Source: Nectonema munidae
Lineage: Eukaryota; Nematomorpha; Nectonematoida; Nectonematidae
Assembly (NCBI GenBank): GCA_030549495.1
Contig: JAUIRK010000157.1
Location: 346,001 to 410,000, forward strand
Length of the DNA: 64,000 bases
Reading direction: 5' to 3'
Positions 34,170 through 44,319 of this stretch are shown piece by piece. The notes beneath the pieces were generated by a model. The model worked only from the letters and a program-made list of their open reading frames with translations. It searched no databases and was not told where the DNA came from. The first letter of the stretch is position 1. Each line of letters begins with the position of its first letter. The translations under genes and the position numbers were made by a program.

Positions 34170-35745
34170 TCAGTGTCGTACCGATGCGATGATGGCGTAA
34201 GCTTCTTTCTCCACGATGTGTGCTTTGGTTTCTGCTAGATTAAGAGTTTTGGAAAAGAATGCTACAGGCCTTCCATTTTGCAAGAGTGAGGCGGCGATTG
34301 TCTTCTCTGAAGCGTCTGTTTCCACAACGAATGGCACACCACTCTTGGTTGCGTGTAAAGCAGATCTACCAATTTCTTCTTTGAGATTTGACTGTTGGTT
34401 AGAGGAAAGGAGGTCACTTTTGTTAGAGATTGAACTTTCGTGGAGTAATTGGAAATCCATTTGGCGTAATATGAGAAGAATCCCATTATTCTTTTCAATT
34501 CAGCAGAACTTCGCGATATTGGCATTTCTGTCAGAGGTTTGATGCGATCCTTGTGATAGATGCGAGTCCTTGCTTACTTTTGCTCCAATTGATGTTTAGT
34601 TGATAGGAATTGGCTGCGTTAAGAAAAGACTTTAGATTGCGATCGTGTTGCTCCAAAGTCTTCCCACAGATTATTACATCGTCTATGTAAGAAAAAGTAT
34701 CACTAAGTTTATTTAACGAAATAAAGTTATTGATGTATCGCTGAAATGCAGAGGCCCCATTGGTTACTCCCATCGGAATTTTCGTGAATTGATAAAGTCT
34801 ACCGTCAGCTTCAAACCCAGTGTACATTCGCTCATCTTTTCCCAGTTCCACTTGATAATAAGCTTCGGAAAGATCAATTAAACTGAAGTATTTGAATTTG
34901 GCTACCTTATGTGCCAATTCATTTACATCAGGCAAAGGATAGGCGTCAGCTAAGGTAAACTTATTTATCGTGCGTGAGAAGTCAACTACCATTCTCTTCC
35001 CTCCGGCGGTTTTGGGAACAAGGACAACTTGAGCTCGCCATGGAGAATTGGATTCTTCAATAACTCCAGCTTTCAGCAGTCTCTGGACTTCACTTCGTAT
35101 AAATCGCTGATCATCTTCACTGAACTTTCTAGTTCTTGTTATCTGAGGTCGACAATTGGCAGACAAGAATCTAAAAAGTTTCACTTCATTCGAGTTCTTT
35201 GTGGCACATGTATGACGAGCTTCAAGGTTTCCACTGTGATATTGGAAATCCAAAGAAGGTTCTTTCCCACGGAATTCAATGGTGATGTCTTTATGTCTTT
35301 TGAGAAAACTAATTCCCAAGATGACCTCTTTCCACAAGTTAGGTAAAATCAAGAACTCCACATTATCGTAGACTTTATTTTGAATTTGCAATTGAGCACG
35401 AGTTCTTCCCATAACCTGCATTTTGAACTTGCTAGAAGCCATGCTGACCTTTTCTTTGCAGGGATATAGCTTCAAATTCAGTCGACGAGCAGTATCTTTG
35501 TCCAAGAAGTTGTCGGTGCTCCCAGTGTCGACGAGTACTTGACATTTAGAGCCGTTGAGAAGAACGATGCTTTTCCAGCTGGATTTCTTCGACATTCCAT
35601 TGATGTTTGAAACGTTTTTCCTTTCGACAAACTTTGGAGAAATGTCTAAGTTTACCACACTTGAAGCAGGTATGACGCTTGGCAGGACACAACTCTCTAG
35701 AGTTTCTAGGGTGTCTTTTACCTCCACAGAAGTAGCAATTTCCAT
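34170..35745 (-). pseudogene. Gypsy copy 1 protease, reverse transcriptase and RNase H region
   Basis: In order: an aspartic protease with VLVDTGSTDNFLD, a reverse transcriptase with WRAQVVLVPKTAGGKRMVVD, GVTNGASAFQRYINNF and the catalytic SYIDDVII, then an RNase H region with PFVVETDASEKTIAASLLQN and TKAHIVEKEAYAI. This is the normal Ty3/Gypsy order. The region is broken. Confidence 0.8.
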
Positions 35746-36393
35746 TAATTGAAGATTTTAAAAAGGAAGAACAACTATCCATCTCTGACGCTTCACGATT
35801 TTGACGGGTTGAGAGTTCATCAGATTGGTTCTCGTTTGCGGTTGCAGCAAGCGTTAGGGTATTGGACGCGTAGCTTTCGCTTTGGCTTAAAGCTTGCTCC
35901 ATAGCTCTAGCTTGATTGACTGCATGTTGAGATCAAGTTTCGTGTTTTCAAGAAGTCTGGTTCGAATAGCACTGTTCCTCAATCCAGAGATGAGAGAATC
36001 TCTTATGAAAAGATCTTTGTGCTGATCGGCAGTTACTTCTTTGAATTCGCAATTCATGGATAACACCTTCAAGGATTGAAAGAAAGAGTCGACGGTCTCG
36101 TCACTTGATTGAGCGCGCGTTGAGAGGAGGTGCCTTGCATGAACTTCGTTAGGAACTTTGACGTATGCACTTTCCAGTTGCTTTATTGCCATCTCATAAA
36201 TTGACGCTTTTTGTATGCTTTCAGCAACGTCAGGTCCCAAGTGAATGATGAGAAGTTCAAGCTTGTTGGGAATGTGATCCTTCAAACAGTCAAGGTAGTA
36301 AGTGAATCCTCTAAACCAGTGCTTCCATAATTTTCCACTTTGTTCTTCGTTAGGGAGAACGTTGAACTCCTTTGGTCTGACGGCTTTTTCCAT
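35546..36393 (-). pseudogene. Gypsy copy 1 gag region
   Basis: The matrix/capsid-like part starts MEKAVRPKEFNVLPNEEQSG just inside the right LTR. It is followed by a nucleocapsid part with two Cys-His knuckles (CYFCGGKRHPRNSRELC and CFKCGKLRHFSKVC). This arrangement is typical of arthropod Ty3/Gypsy gag. Gag and the following region lie in separate frames. Confidence 0.75.
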
Positions 36394-36417
36394 AAAGGGT
36401 TGGATGTTGAATAAAAT

Positions 36418-36735
36418 TGTGATGAATAGAAAGAATCTGAAAGGCTGGAGCTTTTATTCAACAAATAGCGCGTGAAAAGACATAACTACATATATATATA
36501 TATATATAAGAATTTGCATAGTAAAAGAAAAGTCTATATTAATTGAATAGAAGAATTGTGATGTTCAGAGAAGTGTTAATGACAAATAATTAATGACAAA
36601 AATAAATATAACTATGACAGATAATTATGGTTAAATGAAAAGATATTATGTGTAAGTTTATAAACAAAAATGATGATAATAGTAATAATAATAATAATGA
36701 AGAAGGGTTATTTGAATAGTCATTTGAATAATACA
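36418..36735 (-). repeat. LTR of Gypsy copy 1 (element 5' LTR)
   Basis: 318 bp, starting TGTGATGAATAG and ending TTTGAATAATACA on the plus strand, with an AT dinucleotide run at 36491-36509 and an (AAT)n run near 36685. Partner LTR pieces are at 28065-28142 and 32674-32914. Confidence 0.9.
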
Positions 36736-36740
36736 GTAAT

Positions 36741-37492
36741 ATTACTCCATCACAAGAAAGTTGTTTGCAAACTATCTCGGCTTTTCTTGAAGATAAACCT
36801 TTTTTGAATAAAGAAACAGCGCTTTTTGTGTTTTGTTTTTTTGAACGTTTATCATTTGATCGTGGTCAAGATTCAGAAAACCAGTCAACGCTATCTTCAT
36901 TTACAAAATCAGAATCACTTTCTGATGTCAAAAATTTTTCATGTTCTTCAGCTTTTTCTACATCGTCTTTTTTGATAAGGTATCGTTTTGATGGATGGAG
37001 AGGTAATAAAGTTTGACTTACATAACCCCTCTTCCCATTCGAAGAAACTTGAAGCTGATATCATTTTTTTTCTTCACTTGATGGCCAAATACCATGAAAC
37101 TTAGTGATATCAAACAATTTATTAAAGTCACATTTTCCTTTTCTTTTTAAATTATTTTCTCTTTCGATAAACAAATGTTTTAACTTTCTTTCTGTTGTTT
37201 GTAAAGATAAAATAGGAAAATTCAGCCTATTAGTCCAAAGTTTTATTAATTCTGTCGAAATTATAGTAATTCTAGATTTTTTTTCCTTTATTTCAGCTGA
37301 AAGGGCAAGCTAGCGCCCGATTATTGTTCTGCATGTAGGCATTTTATTCAAAAATATAAGTTCTTTTTCCACAATGGGAAAATCAGGACGTCTTTTAAAA
37401 GTAGATTTATCAAAATTAATCAAGTTTTTTCTCCACTTTTCTTTGTTTTTTATTATACTAGTTGCTGATTTTTTTGAAAAGTTTGGAGCCAT
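36741..37492 (-). pseudogene. Second transposase-like gene of the hAT, 5' part
   Basis: The gene starts at 37492, 48 bases after the coiled-coil end of the hAT transposase, on the same strand. It begins MAPNFSKKSATSIIKNKEKW with FPIVEKELIFLNKMPTCRTI. After a frame change come LALSAEIKEKKSRITIISTE and LIKLWTNRLNFPILSLQTTE, then CDFNKLFDITKF and GIWPSSEEKK. A later frame has an acidic linker (FLTSESDSDFVNEDSVDWFS) and then SRKAEIVCKQLSCDGVIL, where the Gypsy element interrupts. I recall similar proteins with an IxLWxxxxFPIxS...KLFDI lead in aphid and Hydra genomes, all unnamed. About three frame breaks. Function is inferred from the 3' part. Confidence 0.5.
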
Positions 37493-37540
37493 TTTAAATT
37501 CATATTTAATTAAAGATTAAATATTTAATCTAAAATTAGA

Positions 37541-39849
37541 TTAAATAATCTTTAGTTTAATATTAATTAAAGACTTGGATTCTTCAAGTCTTTTTGAAGC
37601 TTTATTAAGTAAACTATTGGTAGCTTTCTGAACGATTTCATATTCACAACTTTTTTCTTCGTAGTGCATTTTAATCTCCTCAATTTTAACTTTTTTTGAC
37701 TTAAAAATTCGGCAGATTTCTTCTGATCTCTGTTTTGCACTTTCTTGTTTTCGCTTCTCAATTTTATTCTTTTTATCTATTTCCAAATTATCTTTATACT
37801 TTTGATAAGCACTTTTGCCTAAATTAAGAAGTTCGCGAGTTAAAGGAACAGCATAAAGCTCTGTTATCAAAATACTGCAATCCGCTTCTCACAACCAAAC
37901 GCGCATTCATGGATTTCAAAGACAAATTACTTTTATCATCAGTTAAAATTCTTTTTGAAATTGAAAACTGTCTTTCAACATCGGCGTTACCATGCGAAAC
38001 GCATAAAGCAGCTTTAACTATGCTCATTAATACAGGATACTTGGGCATTCCGGAAGAAGTTTTGATTGAAAATATATACCTCCAATAAAAATCGACTCTA
38101 TCTTTTGTATATATTTCAAGAATAGTCTCAGTCTGCAAAACCTTCCATTCATCTATCAAAACTTCTGTATCAGCTTTTTGAGGCAAAATGCTAGCAAGTT
38201 TTTCAATGTCACTTAAACTAGAAAATGCGATTTTCTATCTGGAGAAAGACAACGAAAGCACTTGATTAATTCATCGCACAATAGAGATGATTTTAATATG
38301 TAAAAGCAAGACTCCTTATAGAAAGAAAAACATTTTTTCATAAAATTCGTAACTATAATGGAATCAATACCCAGTTTATTTAATTTAATTTTAATTTCTT
38401 CACAAAATATCATTTTTTTGGATCAATAAAAAATTTTTCTGATTCATTTTCAACAGAATTTAGAAACTTTTTTAAAATTTCTTTTATGGAGAAATTCTTT
38501 TCTATAGGGGTTTCTAAAATTCTGTTTGCTAATGTGATGGTTAGATTTATAATTTTTTCATAAATAAGATGAATTAATGGCTCAGTGTTCTGAAACTTTC
38601 TGTTAAATTTTTCAAAAACCTGTATTGCTGAATTAATAAAAAGATGTTCGCCTTTGAGAGCTGGAGTATTCAGCTGTTCAACAATAAACTTGTAATAAAA
38701 ATTTGATTTTGCGGACTTGCAAGTATTTGGAACGAAAACTAGAAAATATTTTTTAAGAACATCCCATTGTTCCAATATTTTTTTAACTGAAACACAAAGA
38801 GAAATCCATCGATTGTCAGTGTGCTTCTTTAGCTTTGATATTGGGTAGTTTAATTCTTCTTGTACTTTGTGAAAATCCTCATAACGAGTAGGCCATCCTT
38901 TAAAGTATTTGTAAACAAAAGTTAAAAAAGAAGAAATTTTTTCATTCAAAGCCTTTATGCCTTTTGAAAACGCATTGTGAATTACATGCAACTGACATGT
39001 TCCAGCATTAAAAAGAGCTTTTCCTCTACAAATTTTCACTGTTTCATTAATAAGGGAAAAAACTTTTTTGTTAACATTCGGACCATCACTGAAAAGTGTA
39101 ATAAAATTTTCAAACTTTAAATTGTTTGCGTTAACAACATTGATAATTGATTTTGATATAGTTTCACTTCGAGCATGGCCTAAATGCAAACTTTCTAGAT
39201 GAAACGAACAAACCTGATGAAGAATGCTTGACCAAAATCTTATCATAATTTCTAGCTCTTTTTTATCTTCTAAGTTAGTTGTTTCATCATAAGAAATAAC
39301 AAAACTTTTATCTTTAGCGTCATCCAAAATCATTTTTTTTAAATATTGACCCAGTGCTTCTGTTAATAAATAGGTTGATTTAGTAGAGCATAGTGAAAAT
39401 TCTTTTGGTATTTTTCCTGGAAACATGTACTGTAAAGTTTCAGCTAAATCATTATTTGAACGTAATGAATAATTTGACAAAATACTCTTAAGCATCCAAA
39501 TAAGTTCACCTTTTGTTGCTTCATCTCGTTTGCAGAATAAGTATAATTTAGTCTGATTACAAGCGTTTTCAGGAATCGTAGAAGTAGATGCAACTTGATC
39601 TGATTTTGAAACAGTTTCTAAAGTGCATTGAAGAATATCTGAACGTTCCACAGTTGTTTTTTTATGTTTTTCAGTGTTAGAGTGATTCATTATTCCTTGA
39701 ATTCCTTTTTTCTTAATACTGATAGAAACTTTACAAATATTACAAAAGGCTTCTTCATCATTCTTTCGAATACACCAAAAATCAATTGTTTTACCAGATG
39801 CATCTTCTTTTTTGAGCCAGTCATTATTAAACTTAATATTGCGTCCCAT
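37541..39849 (-). pseudogene. hAT transposase (first gene of the two-gene hAT)
   Basis: The start at 39849 gives MGRNIKFNNDWLKKEDASGK, then a BED-type zinc finger (CNICKVSISIKKKGIQGIMN, then HSNTEKH) at residues 36-62. The core shows FVISYDETTNLEDKKE (first Asp), ITLFSDGPNVNKKVF (second Asp) and GTCQLHVIHNAFSKG (the CxxH of hAT-class enzymes). The hATC block follows at about 38050-37900: YPVLMSIVKAALCVSHGNAD and VERQFSISKRILTD, with the catalytic Glu in VERQFS. A Lys/Glu-rich coiled-coil tail ends at 37541. The first 479 codons are open (39849-38410). The remainder lies in three further frame pieces (38413-38213, 38186-37824, 37870-37541), so about three frame changes break it, the first at a run of T. 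Total length near 770 residues is large but within the DUF4371/ZBED-like range. Confidence 0.75.
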
Positions 39850-40261
39850 TTAAAAAAATTTACCATCTAAACTGAAATCAAAATATAAAAAAATAAATCA
39901 TTTAAAAATATATGCAACATAAATTTAAATTTAAATTTTTTTATAATCAAAAACATTTTTGGAAAATAACAAGATTATTAAAATTAATAGTGTTTCATCA
40001 TCATGTTCAAAACGTTGTTCATTTTTGTGTTTCCCCATGATTTCATTCATTGATTTCATTTTTTTCTGTTTTACCCCGGGCAACGGGGACGGGGTCCTCG
40101 GGGTGGATTCTCTAGTTGCACTTAGCTATAATTCAATTGTATTATGTGCGCATTCACTATTTTACAGTTAAAAACAAAAATAAAAAAGAAAAAGGTTCTA
40201 AAATTTAATAAAGGTTCGAAAAAAGTGAAAAAGGTTCCAAAGGTTCAACGCTGGGATGTCT

Positions 40262-40320
40262 GATATTTGTTCTCCCGTGGTATTTCCAGACCACTAATTT
40301 TGAAAATTGCAACAAAAAAA
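40262..40320. repeat. Subterminal block of the two-gene hAT family
   Basis: TTCTCCCGTGGTATTTCCAG, then ACCACTAATTTTGAAAATT, recurs at 47083-47132 as TCTCCCGTGGTATTTCCAGA, then CCACCAATTTTGAAAATT. It is therefore a family-specific subterminal block with a small GTGGT...ACCAC stem. Confidence 0.7.
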
Positions 40321-40739
40321 TTTCGCCCCCCCCCCAATAATTTTAAGGATGTGCGCCCCTGCTTCATATTACCTAATAAAATACACAATAATGATAAAAA
40401 AAGCCTAAGATCATCAAAAAGATTACTTAATCAGAATGCTTTGTGAAAGGAAATAATCTGTTCAAAATAAACCCTTAAAAAAATGTCAACCACACACATT
40501 GAAGAACATAAATTTCTAATGAAAAAAGAGCTACCAAGAAAGGATCATCATAGAATAAATAGCAAAATTACATACTGTAAAGTATAGAAGAAATGACGTA
40601 GTTACTAACAAATGAAATATTTTGAGTGATTAAACACCTTAAGTTGGTTTATTAAATAAATTAAGAAAATAATTACCAGAGAAATAGTGTAAGTAGAAGT
40701 TATTTTTATGTTTATATATTTGACATTGATTTACAGGGT

Positions 40740-41290
40740 TAATCGATTTTTTGACAGGTTTTATTGATTTCATAAAAATGAACATCACCATTAAATTCTA
40801 CATACTTGAAATGTATAAAAAACTTTTTATAAGAATAAAAATTTTAATATTGATATGGGCTGTCATATTTAAATTATTTTTTGTAAGGTTTGACGGATTT
40901 TGATAAAAAAAATTGACATCACCATTGAATTCAGCACAGTTGAAAATGGGTATATACGTGTAAAAACTTTATATAATTACTTAGATAAAAAGTTTCTTTT
41001 TGAGATGAGCTGTAATAAATCATTTTTTAATAGGTTTGATTGATTTTCATTTAAAAAAATGAATATCACCACTGAATTCAGCATACTTCAAAAAGGGTAT
41101 ATATGTGTAAAAAACTTTATATAATTATTTAAATAAAAAGTTCTTTATTGAGATGAGCGGTCAAATATAAATCAATTTTTTGACAGGTTTGATAAAAAAA
41201 ATGACGTCACCACTGAATTCAGCATAGTTGAAATATATATGTAGCATTAAAAATATTTATAAAAACTTATTATCTGAGAAAAATAGGCGG
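40740..41290. repeat. Array of ~140-bp AT-rich repeat (about 4 units)
   Basis: GACAGGTTT(N)GATT...AAAATGAACATCACCATTGAATTCAGCATA recurs at about 40755, 40890, 41030 and 41180. The units match, inverted, the array at 49.06-49.62 kb. It lies just inside the right end of the piggyBac-like element at 25588-41345. Confidence 0.75.
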
Positions 41291-41585
41291 GCAATTTACG
41301 CACCCCAGCACTTGAGCGGACAAAATTAGCCCGGCACTAATAGGGTTAAATTATTATTAACCTTTTATTCTCATTTCCCAATTTTAGAAATCGATTAATT
41401 TTTGATATATTCCATTTTTTTTAAGTTGTCTATAGCATAACATAATTTTTCCTAATTATTTATTGCAAAAGAAATTCAATAAAACTTATTCTTGAAAATT
41501 TAGTATACTACTAGAAACCTAGACAGCTTTTTTAAAAACATAATATCAAAAACTTTTCCAATAATTCGACAAGATTTTAAAACAT

Positions 41586-41984
41586 TTATTCTAAAATATT
41601 CCATTCATAATTAGAAAAAGATTGAAACAAAAAATTAAAAGGTAAAGAAATTTCAGCTTTTGTGCTGACTATTTTAGAGTTATAACCGGGCACTTTAACA
41701 TAAATTTTGAATAAAACATTTTGTATAAAGGTGAGAGTTTTTCTTATAGATTGTGGGTATGTCAAATTAAAAACATAGCTGGATAAAAAAATAGATTTAA
41801 ACAACTCAACTACATCATTGCAGGACAAAATATCATTATTCTCTACAACAAGAGTGAAAGAGTTTTTTTCCTGAGAATATAAATTTAAAAATAAACTTCT
41901 CCATTCTTTGTTTTCTTTTAGATCTCTTAAATCTTCTTTAAAAAGAGACAAGATAAGAAAAAGAGTTTCCAACAACTCCAGCAC
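41586..41984 (-). CDS. Unrecognised 132-codon frame, possibly a transposon gene fragment
   Basis: The frame reads MLELLETLFLILSLFKEDLR, then SFTLVVENNDILSCNDVVEL, FNLTYPQSIRKTLTFIQNVL and FKIYVKVPGYNSKI. The composition looks coding rather than random. The FNLxYPxxxRxTLxFIQ pattern recalls unnamed proteins found in many copies in animal genomes and linked to transposons. It lies between the right end of piggyBac-like copy A and the left end of hAT copy 2 and belongs visibly to neither. No domain assigned. Confidence 0.3.
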   Translation of the reverse strand: MLELLETLFLILSLFKEDLRDLKENKEWRSLFLNLYSQEKNSFTLVVENNDILSCNDVVELFKSIFLSSYVFNLTYPQSIRKTLTFIQNVLFKIYVKVPGYNSKIVSTKAEISLPFNFLFQSFSNYEWNILE

Positions 41985-42067
41985 TTAAAAGTAAAACAAA
42001 TTAAAAAAGGACAATATTTCTTCTTGCTTACTCTCAATCTTTGCATTGTTTGTTTCGATATTTATAA

Positions 42068-42105
42068 CAGGGGCGCACATCCGGGGGGGGGGGGGGGGGG
42101 GGGGG
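42068..42105. mobile_element. Left terminus of a second copy of the two-gene hAT family
   Basis: CAGGGGCGCACATCC followed by a run of more than 20 G is identical in its first 15 bases to the terminus at 26466. The 8 bases before it are ATTTATAA; no matching copy was found downstream. The opposite side may be at 46.9-47.13 kb. The Gypsy copy 2 and a SINE lie between. Confidence 0.7.
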
Positions 42106-42449
42106 CGAAAATATAAGTTCAATATTTTCAGAACCTTTTTTCATGATACCAAAGTTCAGGTATTCAAATTATGTGATTAAACTACCATTTTTTGTATACT
42201 ATGATCTCTTAGAAAATGTAAAAAATAGAAGCGTTACCAAATCACCCTATAAGGGTTAGCTACTTCATCGTTGGCTTTTGCTGCTTATAAAAACTTGAAA
42301 ATATCAAATAAACTATCTCATTTTTTGTGCCTCCTATTATTTTCAGAACAGACAGTTTCATTTTAAAATTGTGAAAATTGCTTTATTAGTTTATTTTGTC
42401 TCCTTTCTCTCTTATGTTAATTATGTAGCAAATTTTTCAATTTTGAGTA

Positions 42450-42600
42450 AAAGGTAAGGTAAAGGTACCGGAGTGTGTTTTCATTGACAAGGCACTGATG
42501 TACGGCTTATGTCAAACTATGGACAAATTGGTATCGATGAGAAATCGAATCCAGAGGCTTCCGTGCTGAGTCCATCATCTCCCATAAAATATGCTGTAGG
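42450..42600 (-). mobile_element. tRNA-derived SINE copy, diverged
   Basis: GGTAAAGGTACCGGAGTGTG, TTTTCATTGACAAGGCAC and AAATCGAATCCAGAG line up with the SINE at 52553-52697 but with many changes. The B-box equivalent on the minus strand is GGATTCGATTTC. An older or different subfamily. Confidence 0.5.
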
Positions 42601-43027
42601 GGATACGTCTAATTAGTTTTCAAAAAACTTAAGATGCTTTTAAATTTTTTAGTTTTTTTTCCTTTTAAATTATTTTTGAATGATCCTGAGAAAAATGAAG
42701 TAATGCAATTTTAATTTATTGTTTGTTTGCACAATTTTATCTTTATTTTATACCCTTTTTTGAGAGTCTAACTAATTTACACTTATTTTTATACACTAAA
42801 AAAAAATTAATACCAAGTGTTATGATTATAGAAAAAGACGTACATTTTTAAGGATGAAAGACTTTATTCACATTAAAAGCATTGTATAAAAAGAACATCC
42901 ATATTAGGAGAAAGAAGGAGTTTTAACACTGGAACAGAACAGAGGTAAAAGTAAAATAAAAATCACATTTAAAACTAAATGAATAAAATTATAGAGAAAT
43001 AATTTTGATACAACACTCTCTGCTGCT

Positions 43028-44164
43028 TTATCGAAACTTTCGATTGCGAAATATTGTGCGCCCACCTTTTGATTTCTCTGGAAGAAAATTGAAAACCTCT
43101 TTTTCCGTTGAACATTTTGTTCCAAGATCTTCAACGTTTAATTGGACATTTTTTGTACATGAATCATCTGTAATTTCAGTTTCATTTTCAGTTAGAGCTT
43201 CAATACAGCCCTTTTGAGACAAATCTGAGTTTTCTAGGTTACCGTCGTCTGTCACGATTGGAGCTTCTAGGGATGAACCATTTTCAGGAGTAGGAGCAAG
43301 ATCTCCTGTAGAAACGGTGGACTGACGACCTTCAGGAAAACGTATTCTAGCAAAATTTGGAGTGGCAGTTATTATTTCAACTGGTTCGACAAGTGGATCA
43401 CTCTTGTTTTGCCGTACAAACTTTCTCAAGAGCGATGGACCTCCTTGTAACCATTCAGGGATGGTATATCCAGTACCTGATCTTGTCTGGAAGTTCAATA
43501 GTGTTGAGTGTGGTGTCGCATTGGATGTTGTGCACAAAAGTGATCTGATAGCATGAAGAGCTAGCTCAAGAACACTTTGCCAGTGACGATCATCGAGTTG
43601 TCGTGTTTTAAGTGCGAGCTTGATTGTTTTCCAGATGGTCGCGTTAACTCTTTCGCATTGATCATTACCAATAGGATGGTATGGGATAGAGTGTGTGATC
43701 GTGACGCCGTGCTGCCACAGAAATTCTCTCAGTTCAAATGATGCAAACTGACTTCCTCTGTCGCTATGAATTGAGTCTGGACATCCAAAGAAAGTAAAGA
43801 AATTTTTCAAGCATTTTATTACCGTTGCTATTGTGGTGTCTTGACATGGATAGACAAAAGGATAGCGAGAGTATTCATCCAGGATCACGAGTAAGTATTT
43901 ATAACTGTTTGTTGAAGGCTTCGGCCCCATAAAGTCAATAGAGAGACGCTCGAAGGGAAAACGAGAATGAATTAGGTGGCCTGCAGGAGGCTTGAAGAAC
44001 TTTGGCTTAAGTTCAGCGCAAATATTGTATCCAGCAAAAATACAACTTCTTCCATTGAGAACGGCAAATTCTTTTGCCTCACGAAGTGATAAAGTCGAGC
44101 TACTCCAGGATGGCACATTGATGCATTGAGATCTTTTAGAGACAAAGGAGATAAGGAAGCACAT
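43028..44164 (-). pseudogene. Gypsy copy 2 integrase region
   Basis: The core shows RLSIDFMGPKPSTNSYKYLL, GCPDSIHSDRGSQFASFELR and HPIGNDQCERVNATIWKTIK, fitting the integrase D, D, E triad. The C-terminal tail is acidic and ends in a basic stretch, RTIFRNRKFR. The core is homologous to copy 1. Confidence 0.8.
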
Positions 44165-44319
44165 GATCGAGAGAGTGCATCAGCAGAGTGGTTAAATGAA
44201 CCTGGTCTGTATAAAATGTCGTAGGAGAAATGGGAAAGTTCAAGTCTCCAACGAAGAAGTTTATCGTTATACGGTTTAACGATTGTGATTTAAACATATA
44301 GGAGGCAGATTGTTGATCT

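Larger units (their letters stand above)
28065..36735 (-). mobile_element. Ty3/Gypsy LTR retrotransposon, copy 1, inserted in the hAT
   Basis: The element lies in reverse. GTAAT is duplicated at 28060-28064 and 36736-36740. The LTRs run from TGTGATG to AATACA on the plus strand (TG...CA in the element's own sense as well). The right LTR (36418-36735, the element's 5' LTR) is whole. The left LTR is split by a 4.5-kb insertion. The parts from right to left are gag, protease, reverse transcriptase, RNase H and integrase, the Ty3/Gypsy order. No envelope gene was seen. The element is broken, with roughly four breaks in its coding region. The LTRs differ at about two positions in 318, under 1%, so it is young. 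It interrupts the second gene of the hAT. Confidence 0.85.
26466..40361 (-). mobile_element. Two-gene hAT transposon (13.9 kb including nested insertions)
   Basis: The ends are CAGGGGCGCACATCC and GGATGTGCGCCCCTG, perfect 15-bp inverted repeats. CTTCATAT is duplicated at 26458-26465 and 40362-40369, the 8-bp signature of hAT insertion. Poly-G/poly-C runs follow each end (26481-26525 and 40325-40335), with the shared word CCCCCCAATAATTTT. Inside, on the minus strand, are a BED/hATC transposase (39849-37541) and, about 50 bases on, a second transposase-like gene. That second gene is split by the Gypsy element at 28065-36735 and by a MITE at 27571-27724. Without those insertions the hAT is about 5.1 kb. 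Its two ends lie about 400-500 bases outside the two genes, so both are inside one pair of termini. Confidence 0.8.
25588..41345. mobile_element. Non-autonomous piggyBac-like element, copy A, hosting the nested insertions
   Basis: The left end is CCCTATTAGTGCTGGGG after TTAA (25584-25587). The right end is CCCGGCACTAATAGGG before TTAA (41346-41349). These are matching 16-bp inverted repeats in a piggyBac-type target duplication. Removing the hAT at 26466-40361 leaves about 1.9 kb with no transposase. The right side contains an array of an AT-rich ~140-bp repeat (40740-41290), and copy B at 11193-14190 shares both interiors. It is the oldest layer of the nest. Confidence 0.7.

Noticed and set aside
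33019-35902. Plus-strand frames opposite the Gypsy coding region (33019, 33499, 34216, 35029 and others)
   Set aside because: Shadows of the antisense strand of retrotransposon genes.
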